NCBI GenBank assembly: GCA_016929465.1
Contig: JAFGIT010000125.1
Coordinates: 1-18,571, forward strand
Origin: JAFGIT01 sp016929465 [NCBI: Candidatus Coatesbacteria bacterium]
Lineage (GTDB): Bacteria; B130-G9
Direction: 5' to 3'
DNA length: 18,571 nt
Below, in pieces: positions 1-7,912 of the stretch; the first letter of the stretch is position 1, and each line of letters starts with the position of its first letter. The notes under the pieces are model-generated. The model worked only from the letters and a program-made list of their open reading frames with translations, had not been told where the DNA came from and did not search any database. The translations under genes and the position numbers were made by a program.

Positions 1-600
1 GACTTTCGGGCCATCAAAGGTGCCGACCTTTGGCTCTCTCGCCTCAATTCCGTGCTCGTTCGCGAAGTGGAAGTAGAACTCATGCGTCTCGGCAGGCAGA
101 TTGACCGAACCGGAGTAGGTCCCCTGCGCTTGATCTCCATCTGACAGGGACATGCTATGGGCGTTGTCATCGACATAAACGTGCATAGTCGATGGTGGAG
201 TGCCGCTCTCATCGTAGTAGTATGCTGAGAATACATAGATTGTCCCCTCGGTTCCGACGGTAGGGGAGACGGCTCCCTCCGAGAGAGCAGAATCGGGATA
301 GACTGTCGGACCGTCGAAGGTGCCTGCTTCCGGCTCGCGATCCGAGCGGCCATTCTCATCACTGAAGCTGAAGTAGAACTTGTGATTTCCGGCCTTGAGC
401 GAGACCGCCACTGAGTAGGTGCCGTCCGCTGTATCTCCATTTTGAAGCGCCATGTCACGCCCCGCGGAGTCATCTATATATACTCTCTTCGCAACCGGGG
501 CATCACCGTCCTCGTCGAAATAGTGAACTGAGAAGGTGTAACTCAAATCAGTGGAGCCCGACTTGGGGGAGACTGCCCCCTGTGAGAGGATCGGATTGTG
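1..600 (-). repeat. Two VHYYD-type Ig-like units after B4, at the window edge
   Basis: Units at 600-301 and 300-1, 100 residues each. The first has HNPILSQGAVSPKSG, YTFSVHYFDEDGDAP and FYFSFSDENGRSD. The second has ALSEGAVSPTVG, VYVDDNAHSMSLSDG and FYFHFANEHG, ending in GTFDGPKV at the edge. Both lack the Cys of the FYFYCED strand seen in the single-unit linkers. More units or another domain follow outside the window. Confidence 0.78.
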
Positions 601-3600
601 CTGGCCGCTTCCGTCTCGGTAGTGGTAGCCGACATCGACTTGGCCTGTGTCATAGACGCCATCTGTGCGGGTTGTGCGAGAACTCATACCTGCGTTCGAC
701 GCGCTGTCGCTGCCGGCGTCAACACAAGGACTCTGCTGCGACTGCCCCGAAGCGGTCTGGCTCAGGTAGTAGCCATCGACGAAGAGCGGGTCTTCTGAGA
801 AGTTACCACTATCGCCTTCACAGTCTCCATCTTCGATGTCGCAATGGCTTATTTTCGAGCACATCATGCCATCGACATCGACCCCATTGCTCCAAAGTAT
901 GCTGTTCTCCAAGGTGGTTCCCCAGAAGCTGTTGTTGGAGGGATTGTCGATGAAGAGCCCATTAGCATCATTATCGACAATCGTCGAGCATTTTATGTGA
1001 GGGGAGTTGAGAGAATAGAGCGATTGAACGCAAATGCCTCCGCCCATACGACCGGTCTGAGTTCCATGCGCCGAAAGCTCATTCTGCGCGACAAGGCAGT
1101 TCCACACATAGGGAGAGACATACTCGTTGTATGAGACCAAGTATGCATCCCAGAAGCACATCCCCGCGCCGTAGGCCAGGCCCATCCCATAGCCGCATGC
1201 AGGTGAGTTCTCGTCCTTGGAAGAGCCGTAGATGGAATGCGAGATTGCCTCGATATCGTTATCGAGAACCACGCAATCTGTGACTATTGGGCCCGAGTAT
1301 TCGCTGTAGATTCCGCCGCCGCACGCCTTTGTCGTGAAGCCCTGGTTATATCGATTCTCCGCATGGACAGAGTTCTTGCGAATCACACAATCCCTGATTT
1401 CCGGATGCTCTGACCATATAAATGAAACACCGCCACCAGAGGCTTCAGTGTCACTCGTCTCGCTGTTGGAGACTACTGACACCGAGTTTCCCTCTATTGT
1501 GCAGTATCTGATCTTGGGTTCGCACTCATCGACATAGATGCCGCCACCAGAGAGCTTGGTCGAATTATTCGAGATATGGCAACTCGAGATGATCGACGTC
1601 GCGCCTATAATGCAGATGCCGCCGCCGTAGTTGGAAGCGTAATTGTCGCTAATCGTGCATCCATCGATCCTCGAATCCCCGTCATCACATGATTTCACGT
1701 ATATGCCGCCGCCCTGTTTCGTGGCTTGGTTCTCACTGATTAGGCAGTCATTGATCTGAAAAGTGCTCAGCTCGCAGAGGATGCCGCCGCCGTTTTCTGC
1801 CTTCCCGCCAGTTATAGTGAAGCCGTCTATTGAGACGCACAGGTCCTTGTAGATCGCGACGGCCCTATCGGTTCTCCCTCCATCGATCGTTGTCGTATTG
1901 ACGTCGGGATCTCGTGTTCCCCCACCGGGCGGATAACCGCCAAGCATGGTCACATAGCCGCGGAATGTCACATTCTCATTGTATGTATTTGCCGCGACGT
2001 GAATTATATTGGGCTCTTCCTCGGTGCCGGTACTACAGGCTCTCATGCCCTGTTGGATAGTCTTGAACGCGTGGCTCCAGCTCAGGCCGTTGTCGTTGTC
2101 ATCGCCGTTTGCCCCATCTACGTAATACTCGCCGTCATCCTGCAATGCACTGGGTCCATCATAGTGACCGCTATGCGGATCGCGGTCTGCGCCTCCGAGC
2201 TCGTCTTCGCAATAGAAATAGAAGGTGTGATCCCCTGCCGACAGGGAAGTCTCATAGATGTAGGTTCCGTCGGCCGGATCGCCATCATCGAGCGTCATGT
2301 CATGGCTTTCATCATTGTCGATGAACACCTTGATGAGCGATGGAATGTATCCCTCATCCTGGTAGTAATTGACCGAGTATTTGAATGTCGTCCTCGTCGT
2401 GCCGGACTCCGGATCAACGTCTCCATCGGATAGCACTGGATCGTCGTGGTGCACGACGGTAGAATAATGGTATCCCATATCGACGATGCCGCTGTCGGGC
2501 ACTCTATCGGTCCGCGTTGTAAGGGTGTTGAGGCCATATTCAGAGGAGTAGTCATCGCCGGCATCGACACATGGACTCTGCTCCGGTTGCCCCGCCGCAG
2601 TCTGGCTGAGGAAATAGCCCTGCACAAAGAGCGGGTCGGCATCGATATTTCCCTCGCCTTCCCAGCCCCCTTCGATGTCGGAGTAGGTGGCGACCATTGA
2701 GCCATCTCCGCCGAACTCGTTGGACTCACCGTTGGCTAGATTGTCCCATATGATCGAATTGCTGAGCGTTGCGTCGCAGCTAGTTTCACAGTAAACGCCA
2801 GCACCTCCATTCTCTTCGGACGCGACATTGTCCGCGATTGTGCAATTCGATAGGCTGATAGAAGTGGGCTTCTCGTCATAGATCGCGCACATAACTCCCC
2901 CGCCAACATCGCTCGAATTGTCGGTTATGAGGCAATTCGTCAACAAGAGCAAGCCATCATATTTCCAGCTATAGACACCTCCCCCGCTCAATGCGACATT
3001 GCCTGAGATGTCGCAACTCGATATTGCCGGGTCGCCTCCTGTGACATATATTCCTCCGCCCTCTGCAGTCTCTGCCACATTGTTGATTATTTGGCAATCC
3101 ATGAGCGTCAGATCACAACCGAAACACAAACCGCCACCATGATCGCCTGCCGCGTTGTTTGATATGAGGCAACGGACCAGAGCTGGCTGCGCCTCAGCTC
3201 CATAAATCAATATGCCTCCACCCCCCAAGGTGGCGAAGTTATCGCTGATTTCACAATCGATTAGTGTTGGTGAGCAATCATAACTATAGATCCCCCCCCC
3301 GTGACCCTCAGTTGATTGCGTTCTATTCTCGATTATCATGCAATCTATGAGCGTTGGATTCGAGTAATCATCCATATATATGCCCCCACCTCTGTCCGCG
3401 ACATTGCCTTGGAAGACGCAGTTAGTCATCTCCGGAGAACTACCTTCGCAGCATATTCCCCCACCACCTCTGCACCAGCCGTCTGCAGAGTTCTCAATGA
3501 ATTCGCAGTCCATTAGAATTGCGGAGCTATCTTTGAGAAAGATACCCAATCCATAGCATTGTGAAGTTTCTGCAGAATTCTTAATAAATGAGCAACCATG

Positions 3601-6600
3601 GAGAACCGGAGAACTCTCCTCGCAATAGAGACCTCCTCCTTCTTTGTGTCTCGGGCCCGATTTATCCAGGATATTCGCGGAAAATATGCAATCGCTAAAG
3701 GTGGGTGAACAAGAATAGCATCTGACGCCCGCCCCATGGTCAGCCAGTCCATTCTGGATTGTGAAGCCATCTATCGTAACCTCGAAATCCTCATTGATAA
3801 CGATGACAGGACCCGCCGCATCACCATCGATTATTGTCTCATTGGCTTCCGCGTCTCTCGAGCCCCCACCGGGCGGGTATCCTCCCAACATGGTTAAATA
3901 GTCTGGCGTTGAGATGTTCTCTACGTATATTCCAGCCGCAACGTTCAAGACATCCGGGCAGCCCTCAAAACCGGTCTTGCACTTCTTTATCCCCGTAAGA
4001 ATTGTGGCAACGGCTTCTCCCCAACTTAAGCCACTATTGCTGTTGTCCCCGTATGTGCAATCGACATAGTACATGACACTTCCGTCTCTCACCAAAGGGC
4101 CGTCATAGCTGCCGCTCTCTGGATCCCTATCCGAATCACCATGGCCGTTGCTGAAATAGAAATAGAATACATGCTGACCGGCGGCGAGCATTGTCTCATA
4201 GATGTATTTGCCATCCGCCGGATCGCCCGAATCGAGTGTCATGTCGTGTCCAACGTCTCCGTCAATGTGAACCCTCTTCATGGAGGGTGGGTAACCATTG
4301 ATATCGCTGTAATCGACCGAAAAGCGGAATACAGTATCAGATGTACCCATTTGGGGATCGACGCTTCCTTTTGACAGGGAAGTATCGCCATCGACCTCCG
4401 GCCCCCTGTAATCGCCACCCTCGGGCTCGCGGTGGGTGCCACCATCGTTGTCCTCGCAATAGAAGTAGAATTCATGCACCCCTTCCGAAAGGTGTGTCTC
4501 GTAGGAGTAAATCCCGTCGAATCTCGAGCCTGAGGCGAAGTCCATGCTATGACCATTGTCGTGGTCGATGAAGACCTTGATGACTCTCGGCGGCTCTCCG
4601 CTATAGTCGATGAAGCGAACCAGATAGTTGAACGTCGTATCTTCCCGCCCGTATTCCGGCTCGACCTTTCCGTCCCTGAGGAATGGCCCGTGCCTATCGT
4701 CATCAAGCGGATAGTGCCAGCCCATATCGACCAGATGGAGGTCGGGCCCCAGATCCGTTCGGGTTGTGTACGTATCCAGACTATATTCCGAGGCGTAATC
4801 ATCACCGGCGTCCACGCAAGGGCTTTGCTGATATTGGCCGGCCCCCATTTGGCTCAGATGATAGCCCTCAATAAAAAGCGGATCCTCAGAGATATTGCCA
4901 TCCCCGCTGTCACAGTCTCCATCCCCAATATCGCAATGGGTGATATTGAGGCAATCTACCCCACATACATCATCTTCATTACCCCAGATGATGCAATTTC
5001 TAAGTTCAGGATTGCGGTCTGACGATGAATAAACGCCATGCTTGTCATTGTTCGCAATCGTGCAATTCGAGAGAATGTGCTGAGGGGCTCTTGTTCCCTT
5101 TGAGGGATAAATACCGATGCCCCCGGCTTCTATGGCGCCGTAGTTCGCATATCCAAATTCGGAAGTAATTCTGTTATGGGCAATAAGACAATTATGGACA
5201 TGGCACTTGAGGTCAGGACTCGATGAGCCTGCCAAGCTAATCCCCGCGCCTATGACGTAACGAGATATATCATATCCACTCATAGGAGAATGATCCGGTG
5301 GGCTGAATCCCTGGGATGTACATGAGTTAACATCATCCACCTCAAAGGATAAGCCTGCTTCATTGTTGAGGACTCTTGCATCTGAGAGATCGAGTAACGT
5401 GGAGCTTGAGTAGATTCCACCTCCGTATGCGGCAGAAATTAATCCCAGATAAGAATATTGAATTGCCATAGCCTTAACAGCGTTGTCATTAAACTCACAG
5501 TCCACGATGGATGCTTCACAACTGCCGAGAAATAAGCCTCCACCGTAGGCGCAAGCGATGTTATAATTGCCCCCAGGACGTCCGTGGCTGTAGGCGTAGC
5601 ACAAATTGTTGGATACCGCGCAACCAGTCATTGTCAGAATTGAATCGCTGCATCGGAGTCCGCCGCCAACTGCGTCGGCTGAAGTCGCCTCATGATAGGC
5701 GGTGTTGCTGTCAATTGCACAATTGAATAAGCTCAGCGTTGAGGTCAAGACATAAAGACCTCCTCCGGCCGCCTTGTCAGAATATTCGTCCAAATAGGCT
5801 TTATTCCCCTCGACGGCGCAATTGAATAGATGGAGATTCGTATTCTCCACATATAATCCACCCCCATATTGCGCCTTGCCATTCGTGATTGAGAAGCCGT
5901 CGATTAGAACTCCCTCAACGTCGGTAGCTATTACAACCGACCCCGCCTCGGAGCCATCGATAACCGTCTCATTCGCCTCCCAATCCCGCTTGCCGCCGCC
6001 CGGTGGATAGCCACCTAGGAGCGTGATGTAGCTATGCAACGAGACGTTCTCATAGTAGGTCTCGGCAGCGACATGGACCACATCAGGATCACGAACCCAG
6101 CCCGAATTGCAGGCTTCGATGCCTCGCCCGATTGTCGCAAAAGCGTCGCTCCAGCTCATTCCGCTGTTGCTATCATCACCGTTCGCTTTGTCAACGAAGT
6201 ATTCGCCCTGGTCCTGCGTCACGCTAGGGCCGTCATACGTCCCGCTATTCGGATCTCTGTCCGCGGTGCCTCGCCCGTCTTCGCAATAGAAATAGAAGGT
6301 GTGTTCGCCCTTCGCGAGTGTCGTATGGTAGGTGTATGTACCATCATAGGCATAGCCTTCATCGAGGGTCATATCGTGACCGCTATCGTCATCAATATGG
6401 ACCTTGATCAACGAAGGAGGGCTTTCTTCTGCCTGATAGTAATGGACCGAATAGGTGAATTCCGTATCGGGTGTTCCTGCTTTGGGAGTTAGATCTCCAT
6501 TCGATAGATCAGGGGCGGTGGCTTCACAATCGAAGTGATAGCCAATATCCACGATCCCGGTATCATTGATACCATCTGTGCGGGTCGTGTATTCGTTTAG

Positions 6601-7824
6601 ACCGTAGGACGCCGCCGTGCCGTCTCCAGCATTGACACATGGACTCTGATGGTCCTGCCCGGCATCAGTCTGACTCAAGTAGTATTTGAATACAAACAGA
6701 GGATCTGCGGAGAAATTACTATTCTGGCCGCTGCAGTCGCCATCCTCAATATCGCAGTGACTGATGCCCGCGCAGTCAATCCATTGGAGGTCATCGTTGT
6801 TGTCCCAGAGGATGCAATTTATGAGCTGCAGCTCGGCCTCGACGGTTGGATCGGTATATATCCCACATCCCTCGTTGTTGGCGATTGTGCAGTTCCTGAA
6901 TACCGAATCCTCTGGAACATCGACCGATATAGCGCTGGCTCCACCATTTTCCGCGATCAGGCAATCGGATATATCAGCACTCATCAGCCGCATGCCACCG
7001 ACGCCGTCAGACGACTCGGGCGAATTGTCAGCTATGACGCACCTTTTCATTGCAATGTGGTTGGCTTCTCCGCCATAGTCTTTGAAGGCTATTCCGGCCC
7101 CTGTCCCATTGCTATCGATAATTCGATTGCCGGTGATCACGCAGTCCAGAATTTCCGGCCGGGAAGAACGGCCTGACCACGTTACAACCAATATCCCTGC
7201 TCCATCGCCCTCCACATAGCTAGTGTTGTCTCGTATGACGCAGTTTTTGATCTTGGGTGAAGCATTCTGGATCCATATTCCAGCCCCGCCCTTGTCGAAT
7301 GCTGCCCCACCTCCGTCGGTTTTGTTGTCGCATAGAATGCAGTTGGCGACAATTGGGGAGCAATCTACAATTGCGAGACCGCCATCAGTGCGTTCAGCTG
7401 CATTCGAAATTGTAAATCCGTCGATTCTGGCATCTGGCACGCCATTGAATTCGACCGTACGGGATGAGCTGTTTCCAATGATAATAGTCCGATTCGCTTC
7501 AGGGTTGCGTTCTCCTCCGCCGCAGGGATAGCCACCCAATAGAGCTATTCCAGTATAGTAATCGCGACTTTCATTTCGAAACGGCAGCCATTCTTTATAT
7601 ATTCCTTCCGCGACGTGGACAGTCTCCGGACCGTCATTCTGCGCGCAAGCGTTCCTAGCTCTATCAATCGTCGCAAACGCATGTCCCCAGCTGGTGCCGC
7701 TATTGCCGTCGTTGCCGTAGGTCTTGTCAACATAATAGTCTGTGCCAGCAAGGGCCGGTGCGACAACGAAGGCGGCCACGAATATCGACATCGCGAGAGG
7801 CAATACACAGTTATTGAATCTCAT
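1..7824 (-). CDS. Gene B: giant modular beta-helix/Ig-like secreted protein, 3' end outside window
   Basis: I translated this frame codon by codon from ATG 7824-7822 to position 1 and found no stop in 2608 codons; the protein continues past the window. The start is fixed by an AGGAG seven bases upstream and by an N-terminal Sec-type signal peptide ending in PALA|G. Then follow four right-handed beta-helix modules (7740-6532, 6204-4711, 4080-2464, 2130-619), separated by 1, 2 and 1 Ig-like units and followed by two more at the edge. Leads, coils and caps match those of gene A, so the two are paralogues. The many Cys in NC/DC coil positions suit an oxidised extracytoplasmic location. No catalytic site was recognised. 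Surface adhesion, matrix or carbohydrate binding is plausible but inferred. Whether B also carries the DxAGN array and C-terminal domains of A cannot be seen here. Confidence 0.95.
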   Translation of the reverse strand, partial: MRFNNCVLPLAMSIFVAAFVVAPALAGTDYYVDKTYGNDGNSGTSWGHAFATIDRARNACAQNDGPETVHVAEGIYKEWLPFRNESRDYYTGIALLGGYPCGGGERNPEANRTIIIGNSSSRTVEFNGVPDARIDGFTISNAAERTDGGLAIVDCSPIVANCILCDNKTDGGGAAFDKGGAGIWIQNASPKIKNCVIRDNTSYVEGDGAGILVVTWSGRSSRPEILDCVITGNRIIDSNGTGAGIAFKDYGGEANHIAMKRCVIADNSPESSDGVGGMRLMSADISDCLIAENGGASAISVDVPEDSVFRNCTIANNEGCGIYTDPTVEAELQLINCILWDNNDDLQWIDCAGISHCDIEDGDCSGQNSNFSADPLFVFKYYLSQTDAGQDHQSPCVNAGDGTAASYGLNEYTTRTDGINDTGIVDIGYHFDCEATAPDLSNGDLTPKAGTPDTEFTYSVHYYQAEESPPSLIKVHIDDDSGHDMTLDEGYAYDGTYTYHTTLAKGEHTFYFYCEDGRGTADRDPNSGTYDGPSVTQDQGEYFVDKANGDDSNSGMSWSDAFATIGRGIEACNSGWVRDPDVVHVAAETYYENVSLHSYITLLGGYPPGGGKRDWEANETVIDGSEAGSVVIATDVEGVLIDGFSITNGKAQYGGGLYVENTNLHLFNCAVEGNKAYLDEYSDKAAGGGLYVLTSTLSLFNCAIDSNTAYHEATSADAVGGGLRCSDSILTMTGCAVSNNLCYAYSHGRPGGNYNIACAYGGGLFLGSCEASIVDCEFNDNAVKAMAIQYSYLGLISAAYGGGIYSSSTLLDLSDARVLNNEAGLSFEVDDVNSCTSQGFSPPDHSPMSGYDISRYVIGAGISLAGSSSPDLKCHVHNCLIAHNRITSEFGYANYGAIEAGGIGIYPSKGTRAPQHILSNCTIANNDKHGVYSSSDRNPELRNCIIWGNEDDVCGVDCLNITHCDIGDGDCDSGDGNISEDPLFIEGYHLSQMGAGQYQQSPCVDAGDDYASEYSLDTYTTRTDLGPDLHLVDMGWHYPLDDDRHGPFLRDGKVEPEYGREDTTFNYLVRFIDYSGEPPRVIKVFIDHDNGHSMDFASGSRFDGIYSYETHLSEGVHEFYFYCEDNDGGTHREPEGGDYRGPEVDGDTSLSKGSVDPQMGTSDTVFRFSVDYSDINGYPPSMKRVHIDGDVGHDMTLDSGDPADGKYIYETMLAAGQHVFYFYFSNGHGDSDRDPESGSYDGPLVRDGSVMYYVDCTYGDNSNSGLSWGEAVATILTGIKKCKTGFEGCPDVLNVAAGIYVENISTPDYLTMLGGYPPGGGSRDAEANETIIDGDAAGPVIVINEDFEVTIDGFTIQNGLADHGAGVRCYSCSPTFSDCIFSANILDKSGPRHKEGGGLYCEESSPVLHGCSFIKNSAETSQCYGLGIFLKDSSAILMDCEFIENSADGWCRGGGGICCEGSSPEMTNCVFQGNVADRGGGIYMDDYSNPTLIDCMIIENRTQSTEGHGGGIYSYDCSPTLIDCEISDNFATLGGGGILIYGAEAQPALVRCLISNNAAGDHGGGLCFGCDLTLMDCQIINNVAETAEGGGIYVTGGDPAISSCDISGNVALSGGGVYSWKYDGLLLLTNCLITDNSSDVGGGVMCAIYDEKPTSISLSNCTIADNVASEENGGAGVYCETSCDATLSNSIIWDNLANGESNEFGGDGSMVATYSDIEGGWEGEGNIDADPLFVQGYFLSQTAAGQPEQSPCVDAGDDYSSEYGLNTLTTRTDRVPDSGIVDMGYHYSTVVHHDDPVLSDGDVDPESGTTRTTFKYSVNYYQDEGYIPSLIKVFIDNDESHDMTLDDGDPADGTYIYETSLSAGDHTFYFYCEDELGGADRDPHSGHYDGPSALQDDGEYYVDGANGDDNDNGLSWSHAFKTIQQGMRACSTGTEEEPNIIHVAANTYNENVTFRGYVTMLGGYPPGGGTRDPDVNTTTIDGGRTDRAVAIYKDLCVSIDGFTITGGKAENGGGILCELSTFQINDCLISENQATKQGGGIYVKSCDDGDSRIDGCTISDNYASNYGGGICIIGATSIISSCHISNNSTKLSGGGIYVDECEPKIRYCTIEGNSVSVVSNSETSDTEASGGGVSFIWSEHPEIRDCVIRKNSVHAENRYNQGFTTKACGGGIYSEYSGPIVTDCVVLDNDIEAISHSIYGSSKDENSPACGYGMGLAYGAGMCFWDAYLVSYNEYVSPYVWNCLVAQNELSAHGTQTGRMGGGICVQSLYSLNSPHIKCSTIVDNDANGLFIDNPSNNSFWGTTLENSILWSNGVDVDGMMCSKISHCDIEDGDCEGDSGNFSEDPLFVDGYYLSQTASGQSQQSPCVDAGSDSASNAGMSSRTTRTDGVYDTGQVDVGYHYRDGSGQHNPILSQGAVSPKSGSTDLSYTFSVHYFDEDGDAPVAKRVYIDDSAGRDMALQNGDTADGTYSVAVSLKAGNHKFYFSFSDENGRSDREPEAGTFDGPTVYPDSALSEGAVSPTVGTEGTIYVFSAYYYDESGTPPSTMHVYVDDNAHSMSLSDGDQAQGTYSGSVNLPAETHEFYFHFANEHGIEAREPKVGTFDGPKV
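619..2130 (-). other. Gene B beta-helix module B4
   Basis: The lead is EYYVDGANGDDNDNGLSW, IIHVAANTYNENV, MLGGYPPGGGTRD and SIDGFTITGG. Coils carry GGGI(L/Y/C) and NDCL, DGCTI, RYCTI, RDCVI and TDCVV. A Ser-rich loop near 1155-1250 precedes a GAGMCF coil. The cap reads HCDIEDGDC, SEDPLF, SPCVDAGSD, TTRTDG and VDVGYHY. Gene A has no visible fourth module; at the matching point it changes to the DxAGN array. Confidence 0.87.
2131..2448 (-). other. VHYYD-type Ig-like unit between B3 and B4
   Basis: About 106 residues: DPVLSDGDVDPESG, YSVNYYQDEGYIPS, LIKVFIDNDESHDMTLDDG, GDHTFYFYCEDE and HYDGPSA, then DDG into the lead of B4. It is very close to the units after A1 and B1. Confidence 0.77.
2464..4080 (-). 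other. Gene B beta-helix module B3
   Basis: The lead is MYYVDCTYGDNSNSGLSW, VLNVAAGIYVENI, MLGGYPPGGGSRD and IDGFTIQNG. This is the longest run of regular coils in the window: about a dozen turns of near 33 residues carrying GGG(I/L/V)(Y/C), P.L.DC.I..N and short links. The cap is the Cys-free type TYSDIEGGWEGEGNIDADPLF, then SPCVDAGDD, TTRTDR and VDMGYHY. A3 is its counterpart by cap type and by the single Ig-like unit that follows. Confidence 0.88.
4081..4692 (-). repeat. Two VHYYD-type Ig-like units after B2
   Basis: Units at 4692-4381 and 4380-4081. The first has GKVEPEYG, RVIKVFIDHDNGHSM and FYFYCEDNDGG. The second starts SLSKGSVDPQMG after VDGDT, then SVDYSDINGYPPS, RVHIDGDVGHDMTLDSG and SYDGPLV. 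Their order and the VDGDTSLS junction match the first two of the three units behind A2. Confidence 0.8.
4711..6204 (-). other. Gene B beta-helix module B2
   Basis: The lead is EYFVDKANGDDSNSGMSW, VVHVAAETYYENV, LLGGYPPGGGKRD and LIDGFSITNG. Coils repeat GGGLY...NC.(V/I)..N, rich in Tyr and Ala. A loop rich in Ser and Pro near 5245-5340 (starts SCTSQGFSPPDH) interrupts the coils. The cap reads HCDIGDGDC, SEDPLF, SPCVDAGDD, TTRTD and VDMGWHYP, the ending shared only with A2. Confidence 0.87.
6205..6528 (-). other. VHYYD-type Ig-like unit between B1 and B2
   Basis: About 108 residues: APDLSNGDLTPKAG, YSVHYYQAEESPPS, LIKVHIDDDSGHDMTLDEG, GEHTFYFYCEDG and TYDGPSV. Its closest match in the window by eye is the unit after A1. 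A 28-base stretch at 6276-6303 is identical to 2202-2229 in the unit after B3. Confidence 0.76.
6532..7740 (-). other. Gene B beta-helix module B1
   Basis: This is the first mature domain after the signal peptide. The lead is DYYVDKTYGNDGNSGTSW, VHVAEGIYKEW, LLGGYPCGGGERN and RIDGFTISN. Coils carry NCIL, NCVI, DCVI, RCVI, DCLI and NCTI at about 30-residue steps. The cap reads HCDIEDGDC, SADPLF, SPCVNAGDG, TTRTDG and VDIGYHF. Compared with other modules, fewer coils show the full GGG.Y motif. Confidence 0.86.
7747..7824 (-). other. Signal peptide of gene B
   Basis: The first 26 residues start MRFNN, continue with a hydrophobic core (LAMSIFVAAFVV) and end in APALA before Gly27, a good AxA signal peptidase I site. 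The mature protein then begins GTDYYVDKTYG, directly at the lead of the first beta-helix module. There is no Cys lipobox at the cleavage point (the only nearby Cys is residue 6), so lipoprotein processing is unlikely. Export through Sec is the expected route. Confidence 0.9.
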
Positions 7825-7831
7825 TCCATCT

Positions 7832-7836
7832 CTCCT
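7832..7836 (-). promoter_or_regulatory. Ribosome binding site of gene B
   Basis: The minus strand reads TTAAAGGAGAGATGGAATGAG. AGGAG lies seven bases before ATG 7824. It decides the start, because the nearer ATG at 7829 is in another frame and meets TGA after one codon. Confidence 0.85.
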
Positions 7837-7862
7837 TTAATCAACTCGTTTGAGCTCGTAAA

Positions 7863-7876
7863 GGCCCCCAGGGGCC
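7863..7876 (-). terminator. GC-rich hairpin in the A-B gap, possible weak terminator
   Basis: The transcript strand reads GGCCCCTGGGGGCC followed by TTTACG. It can form a five-pair GC stem with a four-base loop and has only three T after it. It lies 36 bases after the stop of gene A and 26 bases before the AGGAG of gene B. The stem suits intrinsic termination or attenuation, but the T run is poor, so transcription may well read through into gene B. The rest of the 88-base gap (7825-7912) shows no convincing -35/-10 pair. Confidence 0.3.
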
Positions 7877-7912
7877 GGGTGGCAAACCATCTCCAATCAA
7901 GACGATTCTGGT

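Noticed and set aside
582-1134. Plus-strand open frames here and throughout the window
   Set aside because: They are antisense shadows of continuous, conserved minus-strand modules, are rich in Arg, His and Ser without domain pattern, and overlap each other in different frames.
4278-4805. Minus-strand open frame of 175 codons
   Set aside because: It is out of frame inside the well-conserved B2 cap and Ig-like units, with Ser/Arg/Thr-rich nonsense composition.
7827-7829. ATG at 7829 as the start of gene B
   Set aside because: It is too near the AGGAG and reads ATG GAA TGA, stopping after one codon.
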